A stretch of 64,000 nucleotides of DNA from positions 30,942,355-31,006,354 of the forward strand of contig CANTUZ010000007.1 of the NCBI GenBank assembly GCA_947846985.1, given 5' to 3'. The translations under genes and the position numbers were made by a program. Each line of letters begins with the position of its first letter. Within the stretch, counting starts at the first letter, position 1. Below, piece after piece: positions 11,502-24,940 of the stretch. The notes under the pieces are model-generated. The model was not told where the DNA came from and did not search any database. It was given only the letters and a program-made list of their open reading frames with translations. This DNA is from Fratercula arctica. Its lineage: Eukaryota; Chordata; Aves; Charadriiformes; Alcidae.

Positions 11502-13013
11502 GTAAACAGTAATAGCAAAAATTTAGTCCAGTACTTTTAAATATTTTCAACTTTTAGTAACAGGATTCGCATGTGTAGAAATCAAACCTCCTCTATGAAG
11601 TGATGCCTGGATGCAGGTATTGCACTCACACAGAGTTTTTATGTAGTCTGTGAGCCTTAAGTCAAATATATCATAGTGTCACATCTCTTTGTAGTACTGA
11701 GATATTTATTAGAAATTATTCCTTGTTTAACAATTTTATTGCTTCTTAAAGGATGTTTGTTATTGATTTAGTCCATATATCTGTTCTCCACATTGCATGA
11801 AAAATAGAGTATTTGGAACTGACTAAAGCCCATAGAATGACTTTTAATATATTTATGTTGTTAGTTTGTCTGAAAAATCATTACTAATTTGCTTCTCAGA
11901 ATGTTTTAAATATGATGACAGAAAAAAGATGCCAAGCCACTTGAAAATACAAATACCAAACAAAAATATAAACCCAACATTTTTTAGGAAAATGCAGAGG
12001 TTATTATCATTCTGTAGAAATCACCAACACTTAATGTTTGCCATTTCATTTATCTTATTCTGTTATTCCCGGATTTGTGTTATTAGAAATAACATTTTAT
12101 ATATTTGTAGAAACATAAAATGGTAGAGAAACACAAACAAATATTATCGTCTTACTTTTAGTTTAATACTCCATACTTCTACTTCCTGCACAATTATACA
12201 TTGTTCTGTGCTTGAAGTTTCTAGTACTGCCAAGAGTTAAAGTTGCCTAATGTATTCCGCTGTATATGTGTGTCAGGTGTTTATAACTTTATCATATATT
12301 AACAGTTCAGGTTGAAAATTTCTGTGCAAGCTGCACTTTTGGGTGAAGTAACTGATAAAACAATTATTTCTAAGGAAGAGATTAGGGAAAATCCTAGGAA
12401 GGATCCTGAACTCTGACAAAAGAAATTACACTGTAAAGAAATTATCTTTTTTTGCTTTTAGAGGGCTATTTTTCCCTTGCCCAAGGAAACTTAACTATAT
12501 CTTAGGCCAAACTGTTAGCTTCTGGAAAGTCTCATCTTTAGCTAACTTGGTTATCATTTTTGACTTATGAATTCTGTAGGAATTCCAACAGATCACTCGT
12601 ACATGGTCATGTGAAGATGGCTAAACAAATTGGGAAGGACGAGACACCATACTCTCAGAAAAGCTGCTTTGGAAAACACTAGAGAGAAAGCAAAACTGGC
12701 GCAGGCAGGAAAGCAGAGCCGTGGATGCAGCATCTGAAGACAAGGCAGGTGTGGGAGCACAGACCTGGGGAGCAGCGAGAGAGGCAAAGCAGAGTCAAAG
12801 CACGTGGAACATTAATGGAGCCTGTATGTGCTCTTCCAGCTACCACTGTATCACTACGCATTTAGTAAAAGAGATTGGATTGGTGAGGTGAGTTTTTAAT
12901 TTCTGTAAATAATTTTAACATTCATTTTATCAAGCATTTAAATTGAAGAACCAAGAGAATTCATAAAAATAGATATGTTGAAGTCTACACATCTTTACTT
13001 TTTTTTTTTTCAG

Positions 13014-13062
13014 TAACAACATTTAGAAAGAAGGAAGAAGGAAAGACTGCATCCCCAAATAG
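13014..13062 (+). other. Candidate small exon (unsupported by homology)
   Basis: A long pyrimidine tract (about 13 T) and CAG at 13011-13013 precede 49 purine-rich bases that end in AATAG followed by GTATTT. Purine-rich GAAG repeats inside resemble exonic splicing enhancers. A consensus donor, GAG followed by GTGAGT (12888), lies 126 bp upstream and could be its partner. No homology is visible, so confidence is low. Confidence 0.15.
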
Positions 13063-15069
13063 GTATTTACTACTTAAAATAAAAATCAAGCTTGTAAATT
13101 AACCAAATAATTTTAAAGAATGCATTGCTTTTATGGTTTCATATGAATATTGATATAAACTCTTTCTTTCTCCCTCTTGAGGTCTCCAAAGATTATTCAA
13201 TATAAATCTAAGGCTAAAAGTTATAAATACGATTAATCTTAAATGGGAAAGCAACTAGGTGCTTAGGGAAGGCCTTTGGTGCCTAGAGAGAGAAAGAAAT
13301 CTGTCTGTCTACCAGGTGGCTAACACACTCTTGCAGTGCCCAGTCTGTACTAAGACATTTCTGGGAGCATTTCATTGCAGAACCAGTCTTTTCAGTTCTT
13401 ACATTTGGCCTGTTACCTCCCAGTAACAGTCATTTCTATTTATGTGGAGGATATTTAGGTCATCTAATTTTCAGTCACAATTTATTTCTAAACCAAAACC
13501 TGAAAAGCTAATGGTGCATACAACTAAATGGTATGTTAATGATGAAATGAATTTAACTGGTAATTAAGGCACTGACATTAGTGTGTAGCAACTAGTTTTC
13601 AAGAAGTACTCTGAAACCATTTCCTGAAGGGAAAGATCTCAATAGTATTATCTCTCGAGTTCACTTACTTGGACAAATACAAGTTTTACAGTTTTTAAGC
13701 GGAGTCACTTTACGGCATCACTGGAAGAGTCTTCTATCGAAAGTCATCTGTTAAATCTTAGAGCATATATACCCTGTATAGAAAGGCGCTTGATTATTAA
13801 TTCTGGTTTGTGAAATAGCTGGCCAATTTCTTTCTTTTACAACTTTTTTTTGTTTATCCTACCTGATCTATTCAATGTTGAATAGATATTACTCAGATCT
13901 GTTGCTGGATTGATGTTCTTCTATTATAATCTGCAAGAAGATACAATAAATTCCCAAAAGACTCCTAGTAGAGTTTTTTCCTTAGTAATTCTTTATAAAT
14001 ATCATTCTCAGGATATTTTCATGCAACTGTCAGCGTGGGGAAGAAATTCTAAGTAAGATACTTTGACAACAAGTTTTTAAGTTGAACTCTCTCCTAAGAG
14101 ACCGTAATGTATTCCTCGCATTGCTAAGAACATGAACGTACAGAAAACTCTTGTATTTCTCTGCTGATACTTCTTATCCATGGTACCAAAACTGTAGTAC
14201 TTTTGGAAGTCCCTTTCTCACTTTACTGAACGCACATACTGGTTTTATAAATCTATTTATCAATTTATTGTTAGTGCAGCTCCCTTTTATAAAGGAACTG
14301 TCAGTTCTATCACAAGAACTGCTTCTTCAAATCAGCTTTATTTTTCAATCTGCTAGTGTTTTCAAATGCCAAGTGAGAACCTTTCATTTTTTGTCTTTTC
14401 CCCCTTCTCCTGACAAAATTTAAAACATGAAGGCCCTTTTGCCCATCATATATTTTATTTAGCTAGGTGGTAGTATGCATCCTGTGACAAATGCACCTGT
14501 CATCTATTCAAATGATAGCAGCCCTGAGGCTAGTGGTACTTTGCAGTTTGACAAGGTGTGCATAGATGTGTCTCTTCCATCACCACCAAGTCGATGAATA
14601 TTATTCTTTTTCAGTACAGAATATTTACTTGAATGCTATTTCCAAAAAGCTCTTGAAATACAGTGGTATTTTTGTAATTTGACAACAGAGAATGTGCTTT
14701 TTACTGTGCATAAAAATAATGTTTTTTCTTCATACATAAAACATGAAAAACTGAGGAACAGGGATGTTAAGTTATCTGCCCTCAAAACCAAGTAATATCC
14801 GTCTGGAACGCTATTCTGCTCTTGTTCTTCACCCTCTAGTGACCTGACCAGACTAGCTTCAGAATTATATCCTTGAGATCAAAGGTTAGCCATTTTAGTT
14901 CTTAAAGTAAAAGTTTGTTGGAGGGATTTTGCTTTTGGCTTTGTTGTGTTTTAACTCCAGCCAGCAACTAAGCACCACGCAGCCACTTGCTCACGTCCCC
15001 TGCAGTGCGATAGGGTAGAGAATCAGAAGAGTAAAAATGAGAAAACTCGTGGGTTGAGATGAAAGAGAG

Positions 15070-15075
15070 TTTAAT
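15070..15075 (-). terminator. Polyadenylation signal of solo LTR
   Basis: The minus strand reads ATTAAA, within TACTTATTAAACTCTC. This is the common variant signal and lies downstream of the TATA box, marking the R region. U5 would run from here to 14942. Confidence 0.55.
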
Positions 15076-15257
15076 AAGTAAAGTAAAAGCTGTGCATGCA
15101 AGCAAAGCAAAACAAGGAATTCGTTCACTGCTTCCCATGGGCAGGCAGGTGTTCAGCCATCTCCAGGAAAGCAGGACTCCATCACCCTTAAATGGTTACT
15201 TTGGAAGACAAACGCCATCACTCTGAAAGTCCCCCTCTTCCTTCTTCTTCCCCCAGA

Positions 15258-15263
15258 TTTATA
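15258..15263 (-). promoter_or_regulatory. TATA box of solo LTR
   Basis: The minus strand reads TATAAA, inside CAGCATATAAATCTGGGG. It lies about 185 bases upstream of the ATTAAA signal of the same LTR. It is the presumed U3 promoter; present activity is unknown. Confidence 0.65.
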
Positions 15264-15622
15264 TGCTGAACATGACATCACATGGCATGGGATAGCCTTT
15301 TGGTCAGTTGGGGTCAGCTGTCCCAGCTGTGTCCCCTCCCAACTTCTTGTGCACCCCCAGCCCACTCGCTGGTGGAGCGGCATGAGGAACAGAAAAGGCC
15401 TTGACTCTGTGTAAGCATTGCTCAGCAGTAACTAAAACATCCCTGTGTCATTAACACTTTTTTCAGAACAAATCCAAAATGCAGACCCATACTAGCTACT
15501 ATGAAGAAAATTAACTATCCCAGTCAAAACCAGCACAGGCTTTTACCTTGGTGAAAAATCTTGACTTCCTTTAATTTATAATGTGATACTAATTCTTTTA
15601 TATTAACAATACTTATTGTTTT

Positions 15623-15650
15623 ATAAGTACATTTTAGAATATGTACTTAT
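15623..15650. repeat. Inverted repeat, 10-bp arms
   Basis: ATAAGTACAT (15623-15632) and its exact reverse complement ATGTACTTAT (15641-15650) are separated by 8 bases. In AT-rich DNA this may be chance. No terminator-like context applies in a vertebrate genome. Confidence 0.8.
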
Positions 15651-18600
15651 CTAACCAGGAAGAGGATATTTCAAAGATAGAAAAGGGAATTACATGGAAT
15701 TGAAGGCCATTGTCTTTCATATATCTTTGATAATATTGCCTTTTATACTTTATGCATTCATCTTTTATTCTCTGGTTCAAGAGGACTGGTAATGACGCAA
15801 TTACCTAGCAGCGTAAGATGCAATACCTGAAAATATAGGGTTACAAAAATGGCTCTATTTAATGATTAGATTAAAACTGATTTAAAAAAAAAATATCTGT
15901 GTTTTAATATCCTGTAAGAGCAATTAAAATCTGTATTAACATTAGCCCTGGCAGAAAGGGTTTCAGAATTATTTCTCGTCCACATTAATGAGCCTTTATT
16001 ATAGAAACCCTGAGGTATTTTATATCTCACATGGAAGAATATAATTAGACACAAATTGATAGGCCAGTGCCTGGCAGAAAATTAGAATTTATAACAGATG
16101 ATTCTGAACCTGTTGTCTGCCTAGTTTTACCCCTAGCAAATGCATCGGCAAGCACTGTAACTAATCTCCTAAAATAATCTGTAACCAATCTGCACGACAT
16201 TTCCCATTTCCTGATATACAAACCATTATAGAGTCATCCAGGTGCAATTCTTTTACAGCTTTACTAAACACTATTGAACACCTAATGACCTTGACAAAAT
16301 TATCTGCATTAGAGTTGGGAGTGCTGACCTACTTCATCTTAGTGATGATGCTGTGTAACAAAGCAAGATTTTCAGTAATAAAGAACCACAAAAAGTGTTT
16401 GTTTTTGTATGTTTTCCTAGCTCCCCTTTTGTTTGGTTCCTATTGCCCTACATATTCTTTTTTAATTGTGTAGAATTTGTCACACATCAGTTAAATCACT
16501 TCGTGCTTATTATGGTGCAGTATTCAATTCAGTTTCCTTCCTGAGAATAAAAATAGTATGGGACAATAATGCATTGCCTTACGTATGTCTGAGTTATAGG
16601 CAGAAGTAGAATTATGAATCTACTAAAATAAAGTTCTTGAAGTGTCTGGAAAATACAAATTGCCGTTAGCTAAAAGGACTAATAGTACTTGCAAGAGTAT
16701 ATTTTGGGAGCTATATGGTACAACTAACAGGAAACATGGAATGCTGGTAGATAAAAATCTCAACCTCTTCTTGAAACAATAGTTCATGGGAAAAATTATT
16801 TATGCCTGCCTTGAAAATATAACTCAAGACTGGTAATGTTTCATATCTCATCAGCTTCTGCGATACTCTGAGAACAGAAGAATGGGTATGGATAAAATGT
16901 TATATACAAAACAATAGCCTTCACTTCTTTTTCCATTCTCTTTCTAAACTGTCAAATCATGATCCAGATGTGAAGATTATGTTAAATATTTGAATGCTTT
17001 CCCTAATCTAGAAAGTAATCTGAGTGCTTGGATCTGAATGTCAAATTCTTAGGCCTATAAGGTGTAGGATCAGGAATCCAACAGAAATCACGTTCTCAAA
17101 ACTCTGCCTCCAGAAACACAGTTTTCTCATAAAAATCCATTCAGTTGAAATCTCTCTAACATAGCTTTTGAGGTATCATTGCTTACTTATTGTCTCCTTG
17201 ACAGCACTGTCAGCAAAAAAAAAATGCTATTTTGAACTTCCTATAATGGATTTGACATCATAGCAAAGGCTCCATAAGGGAAGCAGATGCAACTACAGCC
17301 AGCATGCACTTAGGAGTACATTTCTCTTCAGGCTTTGAGAAGGGTAAGAGAGAAATAATGCTGTATGTCTGCTACAAATGGTAGTTCTAGACTGAAGTAT
17401 ACTAAAAAACCCCATTTGATAAGCTAGCTTTTTTTCAGTCGTGTCCTATATGTAGGTAGGCAGTTAGAGAAATTAAGGGAGAGAGATGGCATATTACATC
17501 TGTCGGACAGATGGGCAAATTAATGGTGAAAATTAACAGTGATATTTCTGCGTATGCTACAGTACTACTGCATGCTGAATGAACATGCAGTTCATTTTTG
17601 TGAAGGGCAGTAATTTTTGTTGACTGCTTAAATGTACTTTTCGCTAAAGATAGCTCTGAGAAATGTTCATGGTTTTTGCCTAAAAAACAAGTTTTTTGTT
17701 ACCTTACAGTATCATAAACTTTTCTCCTTTTAAGAACATGTAAAAAGGGCTGATGGCAATTCAGTGTGATGTTTTAACATTACACTTTTAGTGGGAAGTA
17801 CTCAGAACAGCAGTGTTTATTTGAAAATGAGTTTCCCTGAAGCCGCCTCTGTTTTTTCCTTTTTCCTTGAGACAAAAGCACACAATAGACTGAAACTTGA
17901 GATCCTGTTAGGAGAAAAATAGCATTTTAATGGTATTAAAGGCTACTCTTTCAGCAAGTCAGTGGTGAAATGTCATTAAGTTTAAAAACAGAAGTGTGGA
18001 TTCGTAGACTAAAATTATATGTATTTCACGTGAATAATGGAAATCCTGTAAACCTTTCTCAGACTTATTTTTCTTCTTCTGTTTGATCTCGATAAAGCAG
18101 AATTCATACTCTTGACAATAATCACAGAAGATAAGGTTGTCAAACAACTAGCATGACATTTCAGTTCACGTTTAGATAATTAAATATACATTTTTCTGTT
18201 TATTTTTACCATAATTTATTTTTATCTTTACAATATGGAAAACTTTGAGCGGACAAAACTGCAAGTTTTCAAACTTATTTTTTGAAATATAAAAGTGAAA
18301 AGTTAGATTTTTTTACATATTATCAACTTTATTAATGTAGGGGAGCAGCATGACAAAATCAGTCATTTGTCATTGAGCCTTAAATCTCAAATGTAAAAAG
18401 CTTTTTTCCCTTGCACAAAAAACAAAGGGAATTTAGCATCCTGATGCAAATTATGGGACCTAATCCCAGACATAGTCCTTAGAATATTTCAGATGAAGAA
18501 TTATACTTAAACCACACATTCACCAATCACTTGTTCATCACATTCACTTTAAAAGATAAAAATTGACAGTTTAGTGCCAAGGTGCCTCACATTAAAACTT

Positions 18601-18773
18601 TTATTGGTTAGTCTTATTATTGTTGCTACTGTCTCAGTGATATTTTGGTGACAAAAAATAAAATATGCACAACAGTCTTCATAAAGTTTTCCATCCTGGT
18701 AAGAGTTCTATAAACAATTATGAAGTCAGATGGAACATTCTAGTATAAGCTGATTTTGGCTGACCATTAATAA

Positions 18774-18798
18774 TTACAGTGTAATACCTACACTGTAA
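18774..18798. repeat. Inverted repeat, 10-bp arms, 5-base loop
   Basis: TTACAGTGTA (18774-18783) and TACACTGTAA (18789-18798) are perfect reverse complements around ATACC. A short cruciform or a paired transcription-factor site is possible. No wider context supports a function. Confidence 0.8.
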
Positions 18799-20387
18799 GA
18801 AGTATAGTAGAAGAATTAACAGTGCTAACAATTAATCTCTTTAGCAGAGCTGATGAAACAATGTAAAATATTTATGAGAAATAAAGTAGATTTGCTGCTC
18901 AGTGTTTACTTTCAAGTTTACTGAAATAAACTCATATTCCCTTAAGACATAGTGACATTTCTGCCTAAACTGAAGCTATTGATCTTTGAATTAAAGTTTA
19001 CATAATGTCCAAATATATTAAAATAGACTGGAAAGTCAATATTAAGAAGAATTTAAGTCAAATATGTAGCTTACAAATATGCTTATTTATTTTTAATAAA
19101 TCATGAAATATTAACAACTAGAATTTCTTTTTAAAAAAAAAAATCTGAAAATCTCTTTTGGGTAGCTTCTTTAATGATTATTAACTTCATCTGTGTAAAC
19201 ATAGAAGATCAGAATCATAAAAATAAGACTGTCTTCTACTTGCAAGACTAGATACATCACGACCATATCTGACGTGAGTCCATACCATGAAATAGAAAAA
19301 AATACTGTAAGCAAATTAAAAGGTCTCTTATATTTATTCATACAGTGCAATGTGTTTCTTTCTCGTGGTTCGGGTTCTACATAATTTAATTTGAATTTCT
19401 GTTCAAGGAATACAAAGCACAAGAAAAAATCTTGTAAATACATCTTTTAATAGCAAGAACTCAAAGTTCATTGGAGGATCAAAGTCATTGTAAGTACTCA
19501 TTGAGACTATGAACCTCATCCTTCAGTACCAGCCCTGTTAGAAAAGAAATATCTATGAAGATGAGAATAAGTAATGTGAGGAAAAAAGACTCTAGGAAAA
19601 TTTTGGAACAACAGTATTTACCCTGGCCTACAGTCATACATGAAATGCAAGATAACATTAATTTTCTCTACATTGCAGAGAGCTGGTGTCTCACCAGCTA
19701 AGCTTGCAACAATTTGAGGGAAATTTGGTTTATACAGAATTAGGATGTTTTTTCACAGGGTCATAAACCTCAGGAATCTTTTCCCATCCTATCTTTTGTT
19801 ACATTTGACAATGTTTCTGATTTTGATGAAGCAGTTCTGGAGGACACAGTTGTTTTGAAATAGTGGAGACAGGCAAATTTGATGAACATAGGCCTTTCAG
19901 AATTTTTCTTGCTGTGTCATCTCCAGTAGTAGTTTTTCTATTCATGTCAGTATTTTTTTTCTTTGTGCTTCTGAATTGTCATATTTTATTTAATATTTGA
20001 ATATTTCAACATCTTAAATCAAGAATCTTAGCACCCATGCCCCACAGCTTTTCAATTTTTAGAAAGTTTTTAGATAAAAGTTTCCTTTGATAATTACTAC
20101 AGGTGTAATGCTATAATGCACATATTCTGTAAAGTATGTATTGGCTTGGTACCACATGAGATTTCAAGACACTGAAATAATATAAAATTAACATGACACA
20201 TATTGAATGGATTGGAAAGAAGACAACTGACAAGTCTGAATATGAAAAGAAATTTCTGAGCAGGTATGCTTCATGGGTCTCAAGGGGACTGTCTCTTCTG
20301 TAACATGTTTATGTTACACAAAACTGAAAATGTCACTATTGAAATTTCTTGGTACATAGCTTGGGAAGGAGCAAATGAAGAAAAGGC

Positions 20388-20417
20388 TTACAGTCTACTG
20401 GACAAAGTAGACTGTAA
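20388..20417. repeat. Inverted repeat, 12-bp arms, 6-base loop
   Basis: TTACAGTCTACT (20388-20399) pairs perfectly with AGTAGACTGTAA (20406-20417) around GGACAA. The stem is too short for a microRNA precursor. It could be a cruciform, a local inverted duplication or a dimeric binding site. Confidence 0.85.
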
Positions 20418-20876
20418 ATGTTTTATATCCTAGATATAAGAAGCAACTGTGTAAAGGCCATATTTGACTATGTCTTGTGCCCATCAAATTTCATAATCCT
20501 TCTTTAAAGCTATTTTATATGTCTTTTGGTTAAGTTTCAGTTTTTCAATATCTCTTCCGTACCAGGTCTTCCCATACGACTCCTTCACGCTGAGGTATGA
20601 CCTTTCAGTATATCTGTTCAGCAAGAATCTCCGTTTCTTCTCAGCTGGCACAAGCAAAATGTCAGCTTTCAGGCAAAGCATTTTAGCTATGCACTGTTAC
20701 CAAGTTGCATAGCTGGATTTGAACAAAGATCCTACCAGACTGACAATTTCTTTTCCTTCCAGCTCTTCTGTGTTCCAAAAGAGACTTAAATGTTTCACTG
20801 ATCCAGCTAATTGTCAAATATACAGGTTACTTGAAAAACAATCTTTGTAACAAAATTAATGTATTTCTAAATCCTG

Positions 20877-20920
20877 ACACTCAGGGTAAAATCAGGACAC
20901 ACTCAGGGTAAACTCAGGAC
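20877..20920. repeat. 22-bp tandem duplication (2 copies)
   Basis: ACACTCAGGGTAAAATCAGG plus AC (20877-20898) is followed directly by ACACTCAGGGTAAACTCAGG plus AC (20899-20920). The copies differ at one base. Probably a slippage duplication. Confidence 0.9.
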
Positions 20921-23900
20921 TCATGTACCTAGTACTGAATAAATATAAAGAAGTTCAAGTATCGTATAGGTGTGAGAGATGACACCAGCTGCTGATAGTA
21001 GTTGAATAATTATAGTCAAAATTATCTGGTGGAAATTTTAGAGGAAAAAAGATATTCAAGAGCAGGTATTTGGGTATGAAACAGTTCTAGACGCAGATAG
21101 GAACATGGCCTTCCATAGTTTTTCAGAAGATACATTGCTGCCGCTGGACAAAATACAGAGTTGTTGCAAGGAGAGCAACTTAGCAATTTCTTCTGTTACA
21201 ATATATTACCCTTCATGCTGTGCTGCGACACTTTTTCTAGTCTTTTGATAAGAAAGAAAATTTAAAGGTAGACTTGTGAAGGGGTTTGAATTTGTACCGG
21301 TAGAAGTCTATGATTAACAGTGGAAATAGGGCAGCCAAAGCTTCTTGTAGCTCTATTTTGAATTTTGGAATGGAGAGAAAAAGAGATAGACTTCTGGAGG
21401 CAGAAGTAAATGTCTCGACCCTCTCCAATCCTTAATAATTCCAAGTGGGCAGTTATAATACAGTTTCAGCGTTTACGTGTAGCTTATTTGTCAAAATAGG
21501 ACACATATACCCAGAGAGAAGTATCTTTGTACAGTTAGATGATATTTACAGAGGAGTGCTGTAGGCAAATACATCCAAGTTTAACCAAAAGTAGGAGAAA
21601 CATTCATGCTATAATTATATGGAATCAGTTAAAAAATACCTAATTTCACACCAGTTACAGAACGGCAAAACCAAGTATTGCCCCTAAAACAACAAGACAG
21701 TTAAGCAGAGAAGGAGTTCTCAGTCATTTGTTTATCACTGTATGAGTTCAGGTACTTGGTCTCTGGTACTGGAACTCAGGTACCTGGTTCAAGTTAATTC
21801 AGTCATGCCTGTGGGAAAAATGTCTATTTATTACTCTCTCCCTATTGCTTTTGTATGATTTTTTTTCCCTTTCTTTCCACCTTATTAGAAGCCTTTCATC
21901 TCCTAAAATCAATGAAGTTATCAGATAGGAATTTTTTGTCTTAACTCAGGGATTCTTTATAAGTTTTGCACACAGTCTTTTGTATGTTACCTTCTTAAAA
22001 TTAATTTCATTTATTTTGATAAGATAATCTTTTTGCCTGGAACAATTTTTTAGCTGTTAGACAGATGGATATGCAGATACACATATACACATGTATAAAC
22101 AGCCCTGCCTCTCAATGAAACACTGGACAATAGGTGACCTGTGCTAAAAAAGTCTTACCTTTCCCTTTCTGCTCATTGAAATATCCTCAGTTTTTCCATC
22201 TTTCCAGCAGTTTCACTGGCAAAATGACAGCATGTACTGTGACCAGGGTGGAGGATGCATGCAGTTGGCTGGCCAATACATTCAGGTGGACTGGTGAGCT
22301 GGTTGTTTAAGATACACTTGTCTTCCTTCCTGCGAAGATTAATTTGTATCTCCTACTGCTTGTAGCTACTGATTTCTACAAAATTCATAGGACCTTTTTA
22401 TCTGTGATATATCTTCTTTTCCAACTTCTAATTTTTTTTACATTGGTGAATAACTTTGAAATTACTTAAAGGATAGATCTGATTAATGCACTTACCCTGT
22501 TTTCTTAGGAAGATAAGATAAAAATAGTTAAACAAATACACTAAGAAGCAGTCTTTTTTTTTTTCCCAAAGATACTATATTGTATGCTGGGTTGAGATAT
22601 TGGCAATCTGAAGAACAATTGAATTAACATGTTGAGTGTACAGTATAAGATAAACAGAAGCAATAGAAAAAGCAGAGACCAGAGGTTTTGTTGAGGAAAG
22701 AAGAGAGGAAAGAAAAGAAAAAAAGAGGTGTTTACAACATTTTGGCAAATGTTGGAGACAGGAAAGCAATTCATGCAGAAGACAGTAATTAAAACAGTTA
22801 CTAATGAAGATCTAATTAAATATTTAGAGAAGAGTGGAGAAGATCTTGAGTTTGGACAATCTTAAAGTGAAAAAAACCCTAGACACCAAGGGATGGTGAC
22901 TGAAGGAAAAAAAGGTAGTTAGGCCACCAAGTCAGTGAGGAAAGAGGCAGAATATGTAATGGTTTAGAGAGAAGAAAAAAAAAAGTGGGTAATCAGTGTA
23001 AAAGGCTAGACAAAAGTGTTCGGAAAAACCTATGTATTTCAGGCATTTTTTTTGTCTTTTTTTGTTTATTTTTTTATATTTTTCGATGTGTGTGTGCTCT
23101 GCTTGAAACTCTTATGCATCAAGACATTTTGTTTTCCCAGAGCCTCAGGATGTCCTCTTTAATTCTGGTTAGTGATTATTAACACTGACACTATTGTCAT
23201 GCTAATTGAAAAGTCAAATTTTAAGCCTGAGTACTTAAAGAACCTTTGGCACTTTTTAATGTAATTCTTCTCAAGCAATTTACTTGAGAAAATCAACAGT
23301 GTTCAAATATCTTCATATTAAAGATGATTTGAGCAAAATAAGTTTCTATCTCCTGGTTTTAGATAGGTGAGCTTTGTTGTGATTGTTTATAGAAAGCTAT
23401 TCTTTAAATATAAAGTACACAAATAAATACTAAGGAGAAACGGTAGCTTAAACATGAGGTAACTTAAGCAAGGGCAATGCTGACTTTGACTGTACAGAAG
23501 CAAAAAATACTGATGTCTTCACTAGGATTTGACAGTGACATGCTGTTAGGTATTAGTTAAATCACTGGGGGGAAAAACGTGTATATCTCATTAATAGCAA
23601 AGACAAAGCCATAGTGTCCTTACTTACCCTCTTTTTGACCCTGCCTATACTGGTTCTTTAGAACCCTGAATTATTGAAGGTACAGAGGAATTATTATGTG
23701 TTTATTCATAAAGCACAACGAAAATGCTTTATGCTGTGGAAACAATATAACTGGATTTTTGCAGCTCAGAGCCTGAATTGATAAACCCAAATCACCCTTA
23801 CCTAGCGCCACATAGGGTGTCCATATACCAATATCCTGGATCAGGAATATTGAGGAATTTTGGAGACATCTGAGTGTCTCATTTGCACTAGTATAGTCAA

Positions 23901-24928
23901 TACATGTGCAACTGGTTTTATTATTAGATAATGCTCTCCACATTAACAAAAAGAATGAGGAAGAGACTGTACACCTGCGCTGCAAACCATATTGGCAAAT
24001 GCAGTGTGGTAAATTATGTCCTTAAGGGTGGAACAAAGTGTGTTGGATAGTAATCCTTTTTATGATTCTTAAGTGCAGTACCTTGAATCCATTGAAACAT
24101 TTACCATGCAACTTTACATTCTGTCACATTGTCAAACTCTTTGTCAAACAACAAATATGCATCGTACACTAATGAAAATACATCTTTCCTAATTCATTAC
24201 CTTTCATTGCTGCTCTTCTCCCATAGCTTTTAAAAAGCAATGTATCAGAGAGACTATATCTCTTTTCATTCTAAGTTTGAAAATGTAGAGTGCCTTTACA
24301 TGGACTTCCATGAACACTACCAAACAGCTTCTGGCTTTTTTTTTTGTTTCCAGAATGTATGGTTATTACGAATAGGGATTTTCTAGGACCTGATTAGTGA
24401 AAAGTAAATACAAACTAAGAAAACCTCTTTTTTCGTCTTACTGAAACCTGTAACATGTTTGCATACAGAGAATTTAGTGGAGTGGATGTTTGGGTCTTTT
24501 TCTCTTTCTTTATACCATTTCTGTATTCAAATAAGACAAGCCCCTGAAAGAAGAAATTATGTTTGAAGCAGGGAAAGGAGTATGGGTAATGAGAAAAGGG
24601 AGCAAGCACAAGGTAGCAGTGAGCAGAATAAGTGGATTTCTGTCAGAAGTTCTAAAAACACTGAGTTTCTGTGAGGAACCACTGATTCTTATTGCAATGG
24701 AGCTGATACACTGTCAGTTGTCATCATTAATAAAAAGAGTTATAAATTACTTGGCTGAAGTACAGATTCTGTGTTACTGAAGTCAATGGGAGCACATGTC
24801 AGTTCCTTAACGTAACATATAATTCTGGATTCACAATGCAGAAAAGTTACTTTTTCTCCTGTTATTTTTGGAGGACTGTGTGTACCCTATACGTTATTTA
24901 AACATTTTACATTCTTAATTTGTCACAG

Positions 24929-24940
24929 GCTGACGTAGAG
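24929..24940 (+). other. Candidate 12-base microexon (very tentative)
   Basis: TTTGTCACAG (to 24928) precedes GCTGACGTAGAG, followed by a near-perfect donor, GTAAGG, at 24941. The 12 bases would keep a reading frame. The upstream pyrimidine tract is weak, so a chance arrangement is the more likely explanation. Confidence 0.1.

Larger units (their letters stand above)
8588..14936. other. AT-rich unique sequence with possible non-coding exons
   Basis: No recognisable gene was found. At 10190-10440 the sequence is dense in short homeodomain-type motifs (ATTAAG, CAATTA, TAATCT), of the sort often found in conserved non-coding elements. Between 11.4 and 13.1 kb several splice-acceptor and donor pairs stand out on the plus strand; they are listed separately as low-confidence candidates. 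A GC-richer stretch at about 12640-12840 (purine-rich on plus) has no known match. Everything else is unremarkable. Confidence 0.45.
14942..15537 (-). mobile_element. Solo LTR of an avian ERVL-like element, minus orientation
   Basis: Read on the minus strand, the element begins TGTGCTGGTTTTGAC and ends in AACACAACA, so it has TG..CA ends. It is flanked by a perfect 5-bp duplication, GGCTT, at 14937-14941 and 15538-15542, as expected for ERVL-type integration. A TATA box (TATAAA, 15258-15263) and an ATTAAA polyadenylation signal (15070-15075) lie in LTR order. The body matches, from memory of avian genomes, a common bird LTR family (segments such as TTGGGAGGGGACACAGC and GAACACCTGCCTGCCCATGG). 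It is 596 bp long with no internal viral sequence beside it, hence a solo LTR. The family name was not checked against a database. The open frame at 15153-15383 lies inside the LTR and is not a gene. Confidence 0.93.

Noticed and set aside
15153..15383. 76-codon minus-strand open frame
   Set aside because: It lies within the U3/R part of the solo LTR; LTRs of this type are non-coding.
20700..20760. tRNA-like stretch GGATTTGAACAAAGATCC
   Set aside because: No acceptor stem, D-arm or anticodon arm can be placed around it.
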